In this document: piece by piece, positions 55,986 to 64,000 of the stretch
Layout of the letters: every line of letters starts with the position of its first letter
How positions within the stretch are numbered: position 1 is the first letter of the stretch
Source: Pelodictyon phaeoclathratiforme BU-1
GTDB taxonomy: Bacteria; Bacteroidota; Chlorobiia; Chlorobiales; Chlorobiaceae
Direction of reading: 5' to 3'
Assembly (NCBI RefSeq): GCF_000020645.1
Contig: NC_011060.1
Coordinates: 246,501 to 310,500, forward strand
DNA: 64,000 nucleotides
Program-made: the position numbers and the translations under genes
The notes under the pieces: generated by a model
Databases searched by the model: none
What the model saw: only the letters and a program-made list of their open reading frames with translations
What the model was told of the DNA's origin: nothing

Positions 55986-56444
55986 ATGCGTAAAGTTAAG
56001 CCGGCAAGAAAACTCGGAAGAACCGCAGCCCATAGAAAGGCGACGCTCAGCAATCTGTCAACGCAACTGCTTGTCTACAAGCGCATTGAGACGACAGAGG
56101 CAAAAGCGAAAGAGACCCGCAGGGTTGTTGAGAAAATCATTACCAAAGCTCGCAAGGGTACGGTTCATGCCCAGCGCGAAATATTCAAGGATATTCGTGA
56201 CAAACAGGCAATCAGAATTCTGTTTGAAGAGATTGTCGCCAAGGTTGGTACCCGTCAGGGAGGATATACTCGTGTTATCAAGCTCGCTCCCCGTTTTGGA
56301 GACGCAGCAAAAATGGCAGTGATTGAACTTGTCGATTATCAGGAAGCACCATCAGCAAGCCAGAAGACTGGCAAGCAGGATCGTGCCAAACGAGTCAAAG
56401 GTTCCAAGAAAACCGCTGAAGCAGCAGTTTCTGTGGCCGGGTAA
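55986..56444 (+). CDS. rplQ: 50S ribosomal protein L17
   Basis: 152 aa. [40 protein letters not shown] and [20 protein letters not shown] then MAVIELVDY cover the L17 fold. About 25 extra C-terminal residues ([20 protein letters not shown]) extend beyond E. coli L17. It is the last gene of the alpha operon. ATG 55986 has AGGAAATAG upstream. The convergent rsmG gene follows after 41 bp. Confidence 0.96.
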   Translation: MRKVKPARKLGRTAAHRKATLSNLSTQLLVYKRIETTEAKAKETRRVVEKIITKARKGTVHAQREIFKDIRDKQAIRILFEEIVAKVGTRQGGYTRVIKLAPRFGDAAKMAVIELVDYQEAPSASQKTGKQDRAKRVKGSKKTAEAAVSVAG

Positions 56445-56485
56445 ACTTCTCTCCCTGTTTCCCTCCTTTCTGCTCTTGTCATCAG

Positions 56486-57172
56486 TCAGTCATTGTTTGC
56501 GGAAGAGTTCTTTCCGTGGACAATGACTATCTGCTTTTCAGAGAAAAAGGGGCTGATGCCATGGATAGGATGCAGTTCAACTTTTGAAGGGAAACCCTCC
56601 TGCCCCTTGTTTGACTTCATGGCAGCCGCAATCTCATTTTCAAGATTTCCCCCCTTCAGGCAAATCAGGGTTCCGCCAGCTTTCAGAAGAGGTGCTGAGT
56701 AAGAGCAGAGTTTGTCAAGAGGAGCAACCTGCCTTGAAAGAACCGTATCAAACACAACACCTTTAAGCTCTTCTACCCGCGTATGCAGAGCAATAGCATT
56801 GTTGATGCCCAGCTCTGTAATCATGGCTTGACAGGCTGCAATTTTCTTCCCCGTCGCATCCACCAGAAGAAAACGAGTACGGGGGAAGAGAAGAGAGAGC
56901 GGAATACCTGGTAATCCTCCACCAGTTCCCAGATCAAGAACATCTTCCCCCTCGCGGAAAGAGTGGTAGAGAGTGATCAGGAGCGAGTGAAAGATATGTT
57001 TGATAATGACCGGAGCATCTTCCTTCCGACTGATCAGGTTTATCTTGTGATTCCATCGCTCAAGGCAATCACCATATCGTGCCAGTTGCTGAAGTGTCGG
57101 GAGATCAATCTCCATCCCCTGTTCAGCACATAACATCTGCAGGGTCAACACATTATCATTCATTCGTTCCAT
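56486..57172 (-). CDS. rsmG: 16S rRNA (guanine527-N7)-methyltransferase RsmG
   Basis: 228 aa. [40 protein letters not shown] (SAM motif I), [20 protein letters not shown] and [20 protein letters not shown] are all RsmG hallmarks. It methylates G527 in the 530 loop of 16S rRNA. Starts ATG 57172 and ATG 57160 are possible. It is convergent with rplQ and divergent from the guanylyltransferase gene. Confidence 0.93.
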   Translation of the reverse strand: MERMNDNVLTLQMLCAEQGMEIDLPTLQQLARYGDCLERWNHKINLISRKEDAPVIIKHIFHSLLITLYHSFREGEDVLDLGTGGGLPGIPLSLLFPRTRFLLVDATGKKIAACQAMITELGINNAIALHTRVEELKGVVFDTVLSRQVAPLDKLCSYSAPLLKAGGTLICLKGGNLENEIAAAMKSNKGQEGFPSKVELHPIHGISPFFSEKQIVIVHGKNSSANND

Positions 57173-57355
57173 AGGTAGTCATCCTTTCTGTTCTGAGGTT
57201 TAACCCCAAAAAACGATATTTTGGGATGAATGACAAATCGGCTGTGCTCTTTGCACGTATGCAGCTCCTTATTTCAACAGAAATAGTCGTAAATTCAAGT
57301 TCAAGTCTATTCGTGCGTGTCTTTTTCAGAAACTGCTGGCAAGAGAATGTGTTAT

Positions 57356-58477
57356 ATGGGTAACGATGCAAGAGCGCATGTTTATGCGGTTATCATGGCA
57401 GGTGGAATTGGTAAAAAACTGTGGCCTCTTTCAAGAAAAAAAATGCCAAAGCAGTTTGTTGATTTGCTGGATGATGGAACGATGATTGCCAAAACGGTAC
57501 GGCGCATCTCCGGTCTGGTGCCAGAGGAGAATATCTTTATCATTACCAGCGAAATGGGTCGCACACTGCTCTCAGCTTCCCTTGGCAGTTTTCGTCAAGA
57601 CCATATCATTGTTGAGCCTGCCAGTCGCAACACAGCTCCCTGTATAGCTCTTGCGACGGCACATATCAAAAAAAGGGATGTGGATGCTGTTACCATTGTG
57701 CTTCCTTCTGACCATCTCGTTCTTGACCAACAGGCATTCATCAAAGTTGTGGAGGCAGGCATTGAGATAGCCAGCGAAAAAAAAGGGCTTGTAACCATCG
57801 GTATTAAACCCGACAGGCCGGAAACCGCTTATGGCTATATTCAGGCTGATGCTGAACTGCCACTTCCTTCCGTTCTCTCAGACAGTTCTGACTTCATGCT
57901 TTTCAAGGTAAAGGCTTTTGCAGAAAAGCCGGATGCTGCAACGGCAGTTGAGTTTCTGGAAAGCAAAGATTTTTACTGGAACAGCGGGGTCTTTATCTGG
58001 CATATTGATGCAATATCACGGGAGTTTGAGCGCTCTATGCCGGAATTATACAAGGATCTTCTTGCCATCTATGACAGCCTTGGAACGGAGAGTGAACAGA
58101 AGGTCATTGAAGATGTCTACTCATGGATTCATCCTCTCTCCATTGATTATGGCATCATGGAGAAGGCCGAAACGGTTTTTGTGCTGACGGGAGAATTTGG
58201 CTGGACTGATCTTGGCTGCTGGGACGAGGTACTCAAAGTCGCCGGCGACCGGAGTGTTTCTGCCGGAGATGTGCCTGACAACCGCCTCGTCCAGATTGAT
58301 TGCGACAATAATTTTATCAAGAACAGTTCAGGCAAAGTTGTCTGTACCATTGGAATGCATGATATCATTATTGTCGTCACCGATGACGCACTTCTGGTCT
58401 GCAGCAAAGGGAAGTCATGCCATGTTGGTGACGCTGTCGATACCCTCCGGCGCGAAGGGCTTGAAGAATATCTTTAA
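57356..58477 (+). CDS. Mannose-1-phosphate guanylyltransferase-like enzyme
   Basis: About 373 aa from ATG 57356 (57347 and 57317 also in frame). The nucleotide-binding loop is VIMAGGIGKKLWPLSRKKMP; the usual GGxGTRLWP is here GGIGKKLWP, so the conserved Thr-Arg is Lys-Lys. IIVEPASRNTAPCIALATAH, GIKPDRPETAYGYIQAD, FAEKPDAATAVEFLESKDFY and WNSGVFIW are all standard. It would make GDP-mannose for glycans. The enzyme is monofunctional, with no isomerase domain. AAGAGA lies before ATG 57356. Confidence 0.88.
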   Translation: MGNDARAHVYAVIMAGGIGKKLWPLSRKKMPKQFVDLLDDGTMIAKTVRRISGLVPEENIFIITSEMGRTLLSASLGSFRQDHIIVEPASRNTAPCIALATAHIKKRDVDAVTIVLPSDHLVLDQQAFIKVVEAGIEIASEKKGLVTIGIKPDRPETAYGYIQADAELPLPSVLSDSSDFMLFKVKAFAEKPDAATAVEFLESKDFYWNSGVFIWHIDAISREFERSMPELYKDLLAIYDSLGTESEQKVIEDVYSWIHPLSIDYGIMEKAETVFVLTGEFGWTDLGCWDEVLKVAGDRSVSAGDVPDNRLVQIDCDNNFIKNSSGKVVCTIGMHDIIIVVTDDALLVCSKGKSCHVGDAVDTLRREGLEEYL

Positions 58478-59928
58478 ACGCTGGCTCTCTTCGACCAACT
58501 GGCACCCTCTTTGGTATCCTTGATTTCAATTCCGGCAACAAGGAGCTGGTCGCGGATTTTGTCGCTGAGGGCGAAATCCTTGCTCTTTCTGGCTTCAGCC
58601 CGCAGGTCAAGCAGGATATCCATTACGCCATCAAGTCTTTTGCCATTCAGTTCCTCATTTCTACTACCGGATTGGTTATCGTGCTGAAGAATGCAGAGAA
58701 TTTCCCTTCCGGCCAGGTCAAGAAAAGCTGCAGCTTCTTGCTGAGGAAGTTCCGAGATACTTTCGGTACGATCAAGAGCCGCGTTGATTGATTTTGAGAG
58801 GTCGAAAAGAACAGAAATCGCAATGGGGGTGTTGAAATCATCATCCATCGCCTCGGTAAAGCGTTGAATAAATGGGGCCGTATCAAAGTCACCGCTACCC
58901 GGAGTCTGTTCCCGGAGTCGTCTTTGGGTCTCACGGAGTTTTTCAAGACCGGTCTGTGAAGCGCGTATCGCTGCGTCCGAAAAGTCAAGCGGAGAGCGAT
59001 AATGCGACTGCAGGATAAAGAATCTGATGACCATCGGATCGAAGCTCAAGAAGAGATCTTTGAGATTGATGAAGTTTTTCAGGGACTTCCCCATTTTTAT
59101 CCCATTGACCGTCACCATGTTATTGTGCATCCAGAACCTCACATAGGGTTTCCCGGTGACCGATTCTGACTGGGCAATTTCACAGTCATGGTGAGGAAAC
59201 TTGTTCTCCATCCCCCCGCCATGAATATCGATTGTCTCGCCAAGATATTTCATCGACATTGCAGAACATTCCAGATGCCAGCCCGGATAGCCGATACTCC
59301 ATGGAGAGTTCCATTTCATCAGATGCCCCTCTTCAGCCTTTTTCCAGAGCGCAAAGTCGGAAGGGTGCTGCTTTTCAGAGCGTACTCCCACCCTGATACC
59401 CGATTGCACCGCCTCCTGGTCCGTTCGTCCCGAGAGTTTTCCATATCCCGGAAACGACTCCACCGAGAAATAGACGTTGCCATGCACCTCATAGGCGTGA
59501 CCGGCATCGATGAGTCGCTCAATCAGTTCAATCTGCTCAGGAATGTGAGCTGTAGCCGCAGGAGCGATATTGGGACGGAGCACCTCCAGTTTGTCCATAT
59601 CCTCATAGAAACTTCGTGTATAGAACTGCGAAATCTCCATGGGATCTGTTTTTTCGAGAAGGGCCTGCTTCGATATTTTGTCTTCACCCTCATCGGCATC
59701 ATCGGTCAGGTGGCCCACATCAGTAATGTTCTGCACATATTTTACCCGGTAGCCGCTATGGCGCAGCCAACGAACGACCACGTCAAATGAGACATAGCTT
59801 TTTGCATGACCGAGATGGGCATGACCATAAACAGTCGGTCCGCACACATACATGGTAACAATCGGTGGATGCAGGGGTTCGAATTTCTCTTTTGTTCTGC
59901 CGAGGGAATTATAAATGAAGAGTGACAT
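58474..59928 (-). CDS. cysS: Cysteinyl-tRNA synthetase
   Basis: 484 aa. The HIGH motif is in MYVCGPTVYGHAHLGHAKSY. The zinc ligands are the Cys in YVCGPTVY, Cys in HLECSAMSMKY and His in HGGGMENKFPHHDCEIAQSE. The KMSKS loop is GIKMGKSLKNFINLKDLF. It charges tRNA-Cys. The C-terminus has the four-helix anticodon-side bundle. ATG 59928 has AGAAGATG-type spacing upstream. It overlaps the guanylyltransferase 3' end by 4 bp on the opposite strand. Confidence 0.97.
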   Translation of the reverse strand: MSLFIYNSLGRTKEKFEPLHPPIVTMYVCGPTVYGHAHLGHAKSYVSFDVVVRWLRHSGYRVKYVQNITDVGHLTDDADEGEDKISKQALLEKTDPMEISQFYTRSFYEDMDKLEVLRPNIAPAATAHIPEQIELIERLIDAGHAYEVHGNVYFSVESFPGYGKLSGRTDQEAVQSGIRVGVRSEKQHPSDFALWKKAEEGHLMKWNSPWSIGYPGWHLECSAMSMKYLGETIDIHGGGMENKFPHHDCEIAQSESVTGKPYVRFWMHNNMVTVNGIKMGKSLKNFINLKDLFLSFDPMVIRFFILQSHYRSPLDFSDAAIRASQTGLEKLRETQRRLREQTPGSGDFDTAPFIQRFTEAMDDDFNTPIAISVLFDLSKSINAALDRTESISELPQQEAAAFLDLAGREILCILQHDNQSGSRNEELNGKRLDGVMDILLDLRAEARKSKDFALSDKIRDQLLVAGIEIKDTKEGASWSKRASV

Positions 59929-60072
59929 CTTCTGTTGTTCTGCCTTTTTCTTTATGGTGGAGTGAGGATGCTGAGCTTGAAATAGTCCGGTGAAAGTTAA
60001 ACATTTGGGTTTTTAACGCAAGGTTTTTAGCTTCCTTTTTTGTGCCTCTTTTTTTGTGACCGCTCTTTTTGT

Positions 60073-60654
60073 ATGAAAATTGTCAATACCGCCTTTCACA
60101 TCAGTGTTTCCGCTCTTTCAGGGCTTCCGGAAGATTCCTTTCCTGAAATCGTTTTTGCAGGAAGATCCAATGTTGGAAAATCAACACTCCTTAACTCTCT
60201 GACGGGGGTTAAAGGTCTCGCAAAAACCAGCGCAACTCCTGGAAAAACAAGACTGATCAACTACTTTCTGATTAACCGGGATGTTTATTTTGTTGACCTT
60301 CCCGGTTATGGTTATGCAGCCGTAGGTCATGCAGAGAAGGCCCTCTGGGGCAATCTCCTCTCCTCCTATATCATTCAACGGCGGAGCATTTCGCTGGTCG
60401 TGCTGCTTTTGGACTCCCGTCATCCGGCCATGCAGTCTGACAGGGCAATGATCAGCTTTCTTGAGTCTCATGATCGGCCCTACGGCATTGTTCTGACCAA
60501 ATATGACAAACTTACACAAAAGGAAAAGGTACAGACTGGTCGTATTATGGAAAGTTGCGCTGCTAAAGCCAAATTTATTGTAAATTATTCATCTTTTTCA
60601 GGCAAGGGAAAGAGTGAGCTTCTGGCTCATTTTGATCAATACATCTGTCAATAA
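60073..60654 (+). CDS. engB: GTP-binding protein EngB/YsxC
   Basis: 193 aa from ATG 60073 ([11 protein letters not shown]); the frame before it up to 60040 is unlike the family. G1 is [40 protein letters not shown] is G2. [20 protein letters not shown] is G3. [13 protein letters not shown] is G4. EngB acts in 50S assembly. purA starts 11 bp after the stop, so they are probably transcribed together. Confidence 0.95.
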   Translation: MKIVNTAFHISVSALSGLPEDSFPEIVFAGRSNVGKSTLLNSLTGVKGLAKTSATPGKTRLINYFLINRDVYFVDLPGYGYAAVGHAEKALWGNLLSSYIIQRRSISLVVLLLDSRHPAMQSDRAMISFLESHDRPYGIVLTKYDKLTQKEKVQTGRIMESCAAKAKFIVNYSSFSGKGKSELLAHFDQYICQ

Positions 60655-60665
60655 AAACAATCGTC

Positions 60666-61970
60666 GTGGAATCAAAAAAATTCAGGACACCGTCTCAGTC
60701 GGCAACCGTTATTGTCGGTACACAGTTCGGTGATGAAGGCAAAGGGAAGCTTGTGGATTACCTTTCGGACAAATATGATATCGTTGTCCGTTATCAGGGA
60801 GGAGCGAACGCCGGTCATACCATCTGTTTCGATAACAAAACTGTCGTACTGCACCTTATTCCCTCCGGAATATTTCATAAAGGATGTGTTTGCGTCATCG
60901 GTAACGGTGTTGTTATTGACCCTGCAGCGTTGCTTGATGAGATCAGAAAGGTCGAGGAACTTGGTTATGAAGTAACAGGCAGACTGTTTATCAGTCACAA
61001 TGCCCATCTCATCATGCCCTATCATAAGCTGCTCGACTCCCTGCATGAAAGCGCTCAGGGTGATCAGAAAATCGGTACAACCGGTCGGGGCATAGGACCG
61101 AGCTATGAGGACAAGTTTGCCCGCAAGGGAATCAGGGTTGTGGATCTTCTCAATCCAGAGGTACTCAAGGAGAAGCTCCGTGAAAATCTTGCAGCCAAGA
61201 ACAAACTTTTCAAAAATATTTATGAGAAGGAAGAGATTGATGTCGAAACGATGGTGCGTGAATATGAAGATTTCGACAAGATTATTGATCCTTATGTAAC
61301 CAATACCCAACTCTACCTGAATCGTCAGCTTCAGGAGGGTAAAACGGTACTGCTTGAAGGCGCCCAGGGCTGTCTGCTTGATGTTGACCATGGAACCTAT
61401 CCCTATGTGACCTCATCGAATCCAACCTCAGGAGGTGCCAGTACCGGATCAGGCATCGCGCCGAACTACATCGGCAAGGTGATCGGTGTCTGCAAGGCAT
61501 ACATGACAAGAGTTGGAAACGGGGCATTCCCAACGGAACTTCTTGATGAGACAGGGGAACGGCTTGGCAAGATTGGTCACGAGTTTGGTGCCACGACAGG
61601 AAGAAAACGCCGTTGTGGCTGGATCGATCTGGTGGCCCTCCGCTATTCGCTTACCATAAACGGCGTGACGGAAATTGCGCTCACCAAGCTTGATGTGCTC
61701 GACACCTTTGAGGAGATCAGGATTTGTACCTCCTATATGCTTGATGGCAAGGAGATCCATGATTTTCCGACCGACCATCAGACGCTTTCAAGGGTGACGC
61801 CGCTCTATACCACCTTGAAAGGGTGGATGGCATCAAACGCCCATGCCCGCTCCTTCTCCGAGATGCAGCCTGAAGCGCAGAACTATGTGACCTTCCTTGA
61901 AGATGAACTTCAGGTTCAGGTTACCTTTATCTCTGTCGGTCCTGGACGCGAAGAGACTGTTTTCAGATAA
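60666..61970 (+). CDS. purA: Adenylosuccinate synthetase
   Basis: 434 aa. VIVGTQFGDEGKGKLVDYLS at the N-terminus is the GTP P-loop-like signature, with the catalytic Asp in GDEGKGK. GGANAGHTICFDNKTVVLHL holds the catalytic His of GHT. TTGRGIGPSYEDKFARKGIR and LLEGAQGCLLDVDHGTYPYV follow. It joins IMP and aspartate in AMP synthesis. The start is GTG 60666, 11 bp after engB. Length is normal. Confidence 0.97.
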   Translation: MESKKFRTPSQSATVIVGTQFGDEGKGKLVDYLSDKYDIVVRYQGGANAGHTICFDNKTVVLHLIPSGIFHKGCVCVIGNGVVIDPAALLDEIRKVEELGYEVTGRLFISHNAHLIMPYHKLLDSLHESAQGDQKIGTTGRGIGPSYEDKFARKGIRVVDLLNPEVLKEKLRENLAAKNKLFKNIYEKEEIDVETMVREYEDFDKIIDPYVTNTQLYLNRQLQEGKTVLLEGAQGCLLDVDHGTYPYVTSSNPTSGGASTGSGIAPNYIGKVIGVCKAYMTRVGNGAFPTELLDETGERLGKIGHEFGATTGRKRRCGWIDLVALRYSLTINGVTEIALTKLDVLDTFEEIRICTSYMLDGKEIHDFPTDHQTLSRVTPLYTTLKGWMASNAHARSFSEMQPEAQNYVTFLEDELQVQVTFISVGPGREETVFR

Positions 61971-61988
61971 CACTGAAGTTGTTTTGCC

Positions 61989-62309
61989 ATGGCTTTGATG
62001 GATATAGCGGTTCTTCCTCTCGACGCAAAAGAGGGTGGTTTCAGCGGCTTTGTTGCCGGTTTGCAGGAGCTGCTTGCCGCCAGCGGTTGCAGTTACCGCC
62101 TTCATGATATGGGTACAACGGTTGAAGGGCCTGCGCCCCTGCTCTTCAATCTTGCGCTCAAGCTTCATGAGTACTCGTTCAGTCAGGGTGGCAGGCGCGT
62201 TTATACGGTCATGAAGATCGATGACCGCCGGGATCGGGCAGTTCGCCTTGGAGACAAGAGTGCCTCGGTCAAAGCGAAAATAGTCCCGACAAGGGAGCCG
62301 GGAGAGTAG
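61989..62309 (+). CDS. Thiamine-binding-like (MTH1187/YqgV family) protein
   Basis: About 106 aa (or 103 from ATG 61998). [40 protein letters not shown] and [20 protein letters not shown] then DDRRDR match the small ferredoxin-like MTH1187 family that binds thiamine-like compounds. The role is not settled. Its position 19 bp after purA suggests co-transcription. A GC-rich start ATG 61989 has a poor ribosome-binding site. Confidence 0.8.
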   Translation: MALMDIAVLPLDAKEGGFSGFVAGLQELLAASGCSYRLHDMGTTVEGPAPLLFNLALKLHEYSFSQGGRRVYTVMKIDDRRDRAVRLGDKSASVKAKIVPTREPGE

Positions 62310-62406
62310 GGGGATTAGTGAAAAATATTTTATCTTCACATGGTCTTTACGTTTGACCTCTGTAATACAGTTTATTGCGGGCAGTAACTCTCAAAAGAAA
62401 ACATTC

Positions 62407-63669
62407 ATGATGCAGGTTCCCGGAGATATTCAGGTAATCAAGGAAGATAACGTTACACACAGTTTTTGTGGCCTTGCCTGTGTTGGATGGATGTATCAGA
62501 AGATCAAGGACAGCTTTTTTCTTATTCTTGGAACGCACACCTGTGCCCATTTTCTGCAGAATGCGCTCGGCATGATGATCTTTGCCAAGCCGCGTTTTGG
62601 TATTGCGCTCATGGAAGAGGGTGATCTTTCGAAGCAGGAGCCAAGCCTTCAGGATATTATCAGTGAAATCATGGCCGATCACCATCCGTCCGTAATTTTT
62701 CTGCTCTCTTCATGTACCCCTGAGGTCATGAAGGTTGACTTCAAAGGGCTGGCCCATCTGCTCAGTACACCGGATGTACCAGTACTTTTTGTTCCGGCAA
62801 GTGGTCTGGTCTACAATTTTACCCAGGCTGAAGACTCAGTCCTTGCCGCTCTTGTACCTTTCTGTCCCGAAGCCCCGGCAGGTCAGAAAAAGGTGGTTTT
62901 TCTCGGTTCCGTCAACGATGTAACGGCCGACGATCTGAGGGCAGAGGCCGAAGAGCTTGGGATTCCAGTCGGTGGCTTTCTTCCTGAATCCCGTTTCGAC
63001 AAAATGCCGGCTATTGGCCCCGATACCGTCCTTGCTCCGATTCAACCCTATCTTTCACGGGTTGCCGTCAAACTTTCCCGTGAACGGGGATGCAGCGTTC
63101 TTCATTCACTCTTTCCGTTCGGCCCCGATGGAACCAGAGCCTTCTGGGAGGATCTGGCCCGTGAATTTGGCATTACCGTCGATCTTCGTGATCGCGAAAA
63201 AGCTGCGTGGGAGAAGATCCGCAGCCAGACAGAGCTTCTGAAGGGCAAAAAGATCTTTCTGACTGCCGACACCATGATGGAGCTGCCACTTGCGCGTTTT
63301 CTTCATAGTGCAGGCGCCGATGTGGTTGAGTGCAGCAGCGCCTATATCAACAAAAAATTTCATGCGCGTGAACTTGAGGCACTTGATGGCGTTCGCGTTG
63401 TCGAGCAGCCGAACTTTCATCGCCAGCTTGAGGATGTTCGGCGTATCAAGCCCGATTTGATCATTACCTCGCTGATGACAGCAAACCCTTTTGTTGGCAA
63501 CGGTTTTGTTGTGAAATGGAGCATGGAGTTCATGCTGATGTCCATTCATAGCTGGTCGGGAGTTATTACCCTCGCGAACATGTTTGTTTCACCGCTCCAG
63601 CGCCGCAGCAAGCTGCCAGCGTTCGACAAGGAAGTCTGGCTTGAAGGTGTCATGCCAAGCGCTGAATAA
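62407..63669 (+). CDS. bchN: Light-independent protochlorophyllide reductase subunit N
   Basis: About 420 aa from ATG 62407 (62410 also possible); the upstream frame to 62353 is not conserved in appearance. The [4Fe-4S] ligands are the cysteines in [26 protein letters not shown] and [14 protein letters not shown]. BchN pairs with BchB to make the NB protein that, with BchL, reduces protochlorophyllide in the dark. [20 protein letters not shown] then [17 protein letters not shown] close the protein. bchB follows after 41 bp. This is the strongest marker that the organism makes bacteriochlorophyll. Confidence 0.95.
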   Translation: MMQVPGDIQVIKEDNVTHSFCGLACVGWMYQKIKDSFFLILGTHTCAHFLQNALGMMIFAKPRFGIALMEEGDLSKQEPSLQDIISEIMADHHPSVIFLLSSCTPEVMKVDFKGLAHLLSTPDVPVLFVPASGLVYNFTQAEDSVLAALVPFCPEAPAGQKKVVFLGSVNDVTADDLRAEAEELGIPVGGFLPESRFDKMPAIGPDTVLAPIQPYLSRVAVKLSRERGCSVLHSLFPFGPDGTRAFWEDLAREFGITVDLRDREKAAWEKIRSQTELLKGKKIFLTADTMMELPLARFLHSAGADVVECSSAYINKKFHARELEALDGVRVVEQPNFHRQLEDVRRIKPDLIITSLMTANPFVGNGFVVKWSMEFMLMSIHSWSGVITLANMFVSPLQRRSKLPAFDKEVWLEGVMPSAE

Positions 63670-63710
63670 TTCACCGTCATGAAAATGCAATAAACAAACA
63701 ACACAAGAGT

Positions 63711-64000
63711 ATGCGCTTAGCTTTCTGGCTCTACGAGGGCACCGCCCTTCACGGTATCAGCCGAGTAACCAACAGTATGAAAGGGGTTCACACCGTTTAT
63801 CATGCTCCCCAGGGGGACGATTACATTACGGCAACCTATACCATGCTCGAGCGAACCCCACAATTTCCCGGCTTATCGATCAGTGTTGTTCGTGGAAGAG
63901 ACCTTGCCCAGGGAGTATCAAGACTACCCTCGACACTCCAGCAGGTCGAACACCATTACCATCCTGAACTTATTGTCATCGCACCGAGTTGCAGCACAGC
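63711..64000 (+). CDS. bchB: Light-independent protochlorophyllide reductase subunit B, 5' part
   Basis: Only the first 96 codons lie in the window. [40 protein letters not shown] then [20 protein letters not shown] and [13 protein letters not shown] match BchB, including the conserved Asp in GDDYI that serves as the fourth ligand of the NB cluster and the cysteine in PSCSTA. ATG 63711 has AAGAGT upstream. bchN and bchB are in the usual order. Confidence 0.95.
   Translation, partial: MRLAFWLYEGTALHGISRVTNSMKGVHTVYHAPQGDDYITATYTMLERTPQFPGLSISVVRGRDLAQGVSRLPSTLQQVEHHYHPELIVIAPSCST

Overview
The window comes from a green sulfur bacterium (Chlorobiaceae, Chlorobium/Pelodictyon type). The right end carries bchN followed by the start of bchB (dark-operative protochlorophyllide reductase). 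The ribosomal operon, purA, engB, cysS and obg are of a type I associate with Chlorobi. This assignment rests on gene content and protein appearance, not on a database search.

Layout. (1) 1-1991: housekeeping genes: 5' end of xseB (minus strand), obg, a short ArgA-like acetyltransferase and HPr. (2) 1994-9662: a tight surface-polysaccharide operon with three glycosyltransferases, a methyltransferase, a Wzx-type flippase and a YfhO-type membrane glycosyltransferase, mostly with overlapping stop/start codons. (3) About 9663-36500: a 27-kb accessory island full of toxin-antitoxin and defence genes, with many decayed copies. (4) 36565-56444: the complete str-S10-spc-alpha ribosomal supercluster from rpsL to rplQ, with a tRNA-Gly(TCC) between rplN and rplX and a strong terminator between tuf and rpsJ. 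(5) 56486-64000: rsmG, mannose-1-phosphate guanylyltransferase, cysS, engB, purA, a thiamine-binding-like protein, bchN and partial bchB.

The island, left to right. A wreck of a hipBA/ATPase/mazEF module (9730-10937) is followed by a full copy of the same module (11111-14703). Next is a dead C-terminal copy of yfhO (14880-15310). Then comes the most interesting locus, a TIR-domain gene (15799) and a radical-SAM/HAD gene (16777). These are two halves of one 1140-codon gene, split by a 337-bp non-autonomous element that left an 8-bp target duplication; an identical inverted copy of the element lies just upstream. A NUDIX hydrolase follows in the same operon. On the minus strand are a SEFIR+TIR double-domain protein and a four-helix membrane protein. 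Then comes a DUF499 ATPase / DUF3780 / DUF1156 methylase / PLD-helicase defence system, whose methylase is split by an IS1634-type insertion sequence with a 6-bp target duplication. ParE-type and broken HicAB toxin-antitoxin pairs, an aspartyl-protease scrap and a third hipBA fragment close the island.

Working hypothesis: the TIR-radical SAM-HAD fusion plus NUDIX is a candidate undescribed nucleotide-based immune system, present here in a broken state. The HMA-like methylase system is also broken. Both disruptions are exact insertions whose removal restores one long reading frame.
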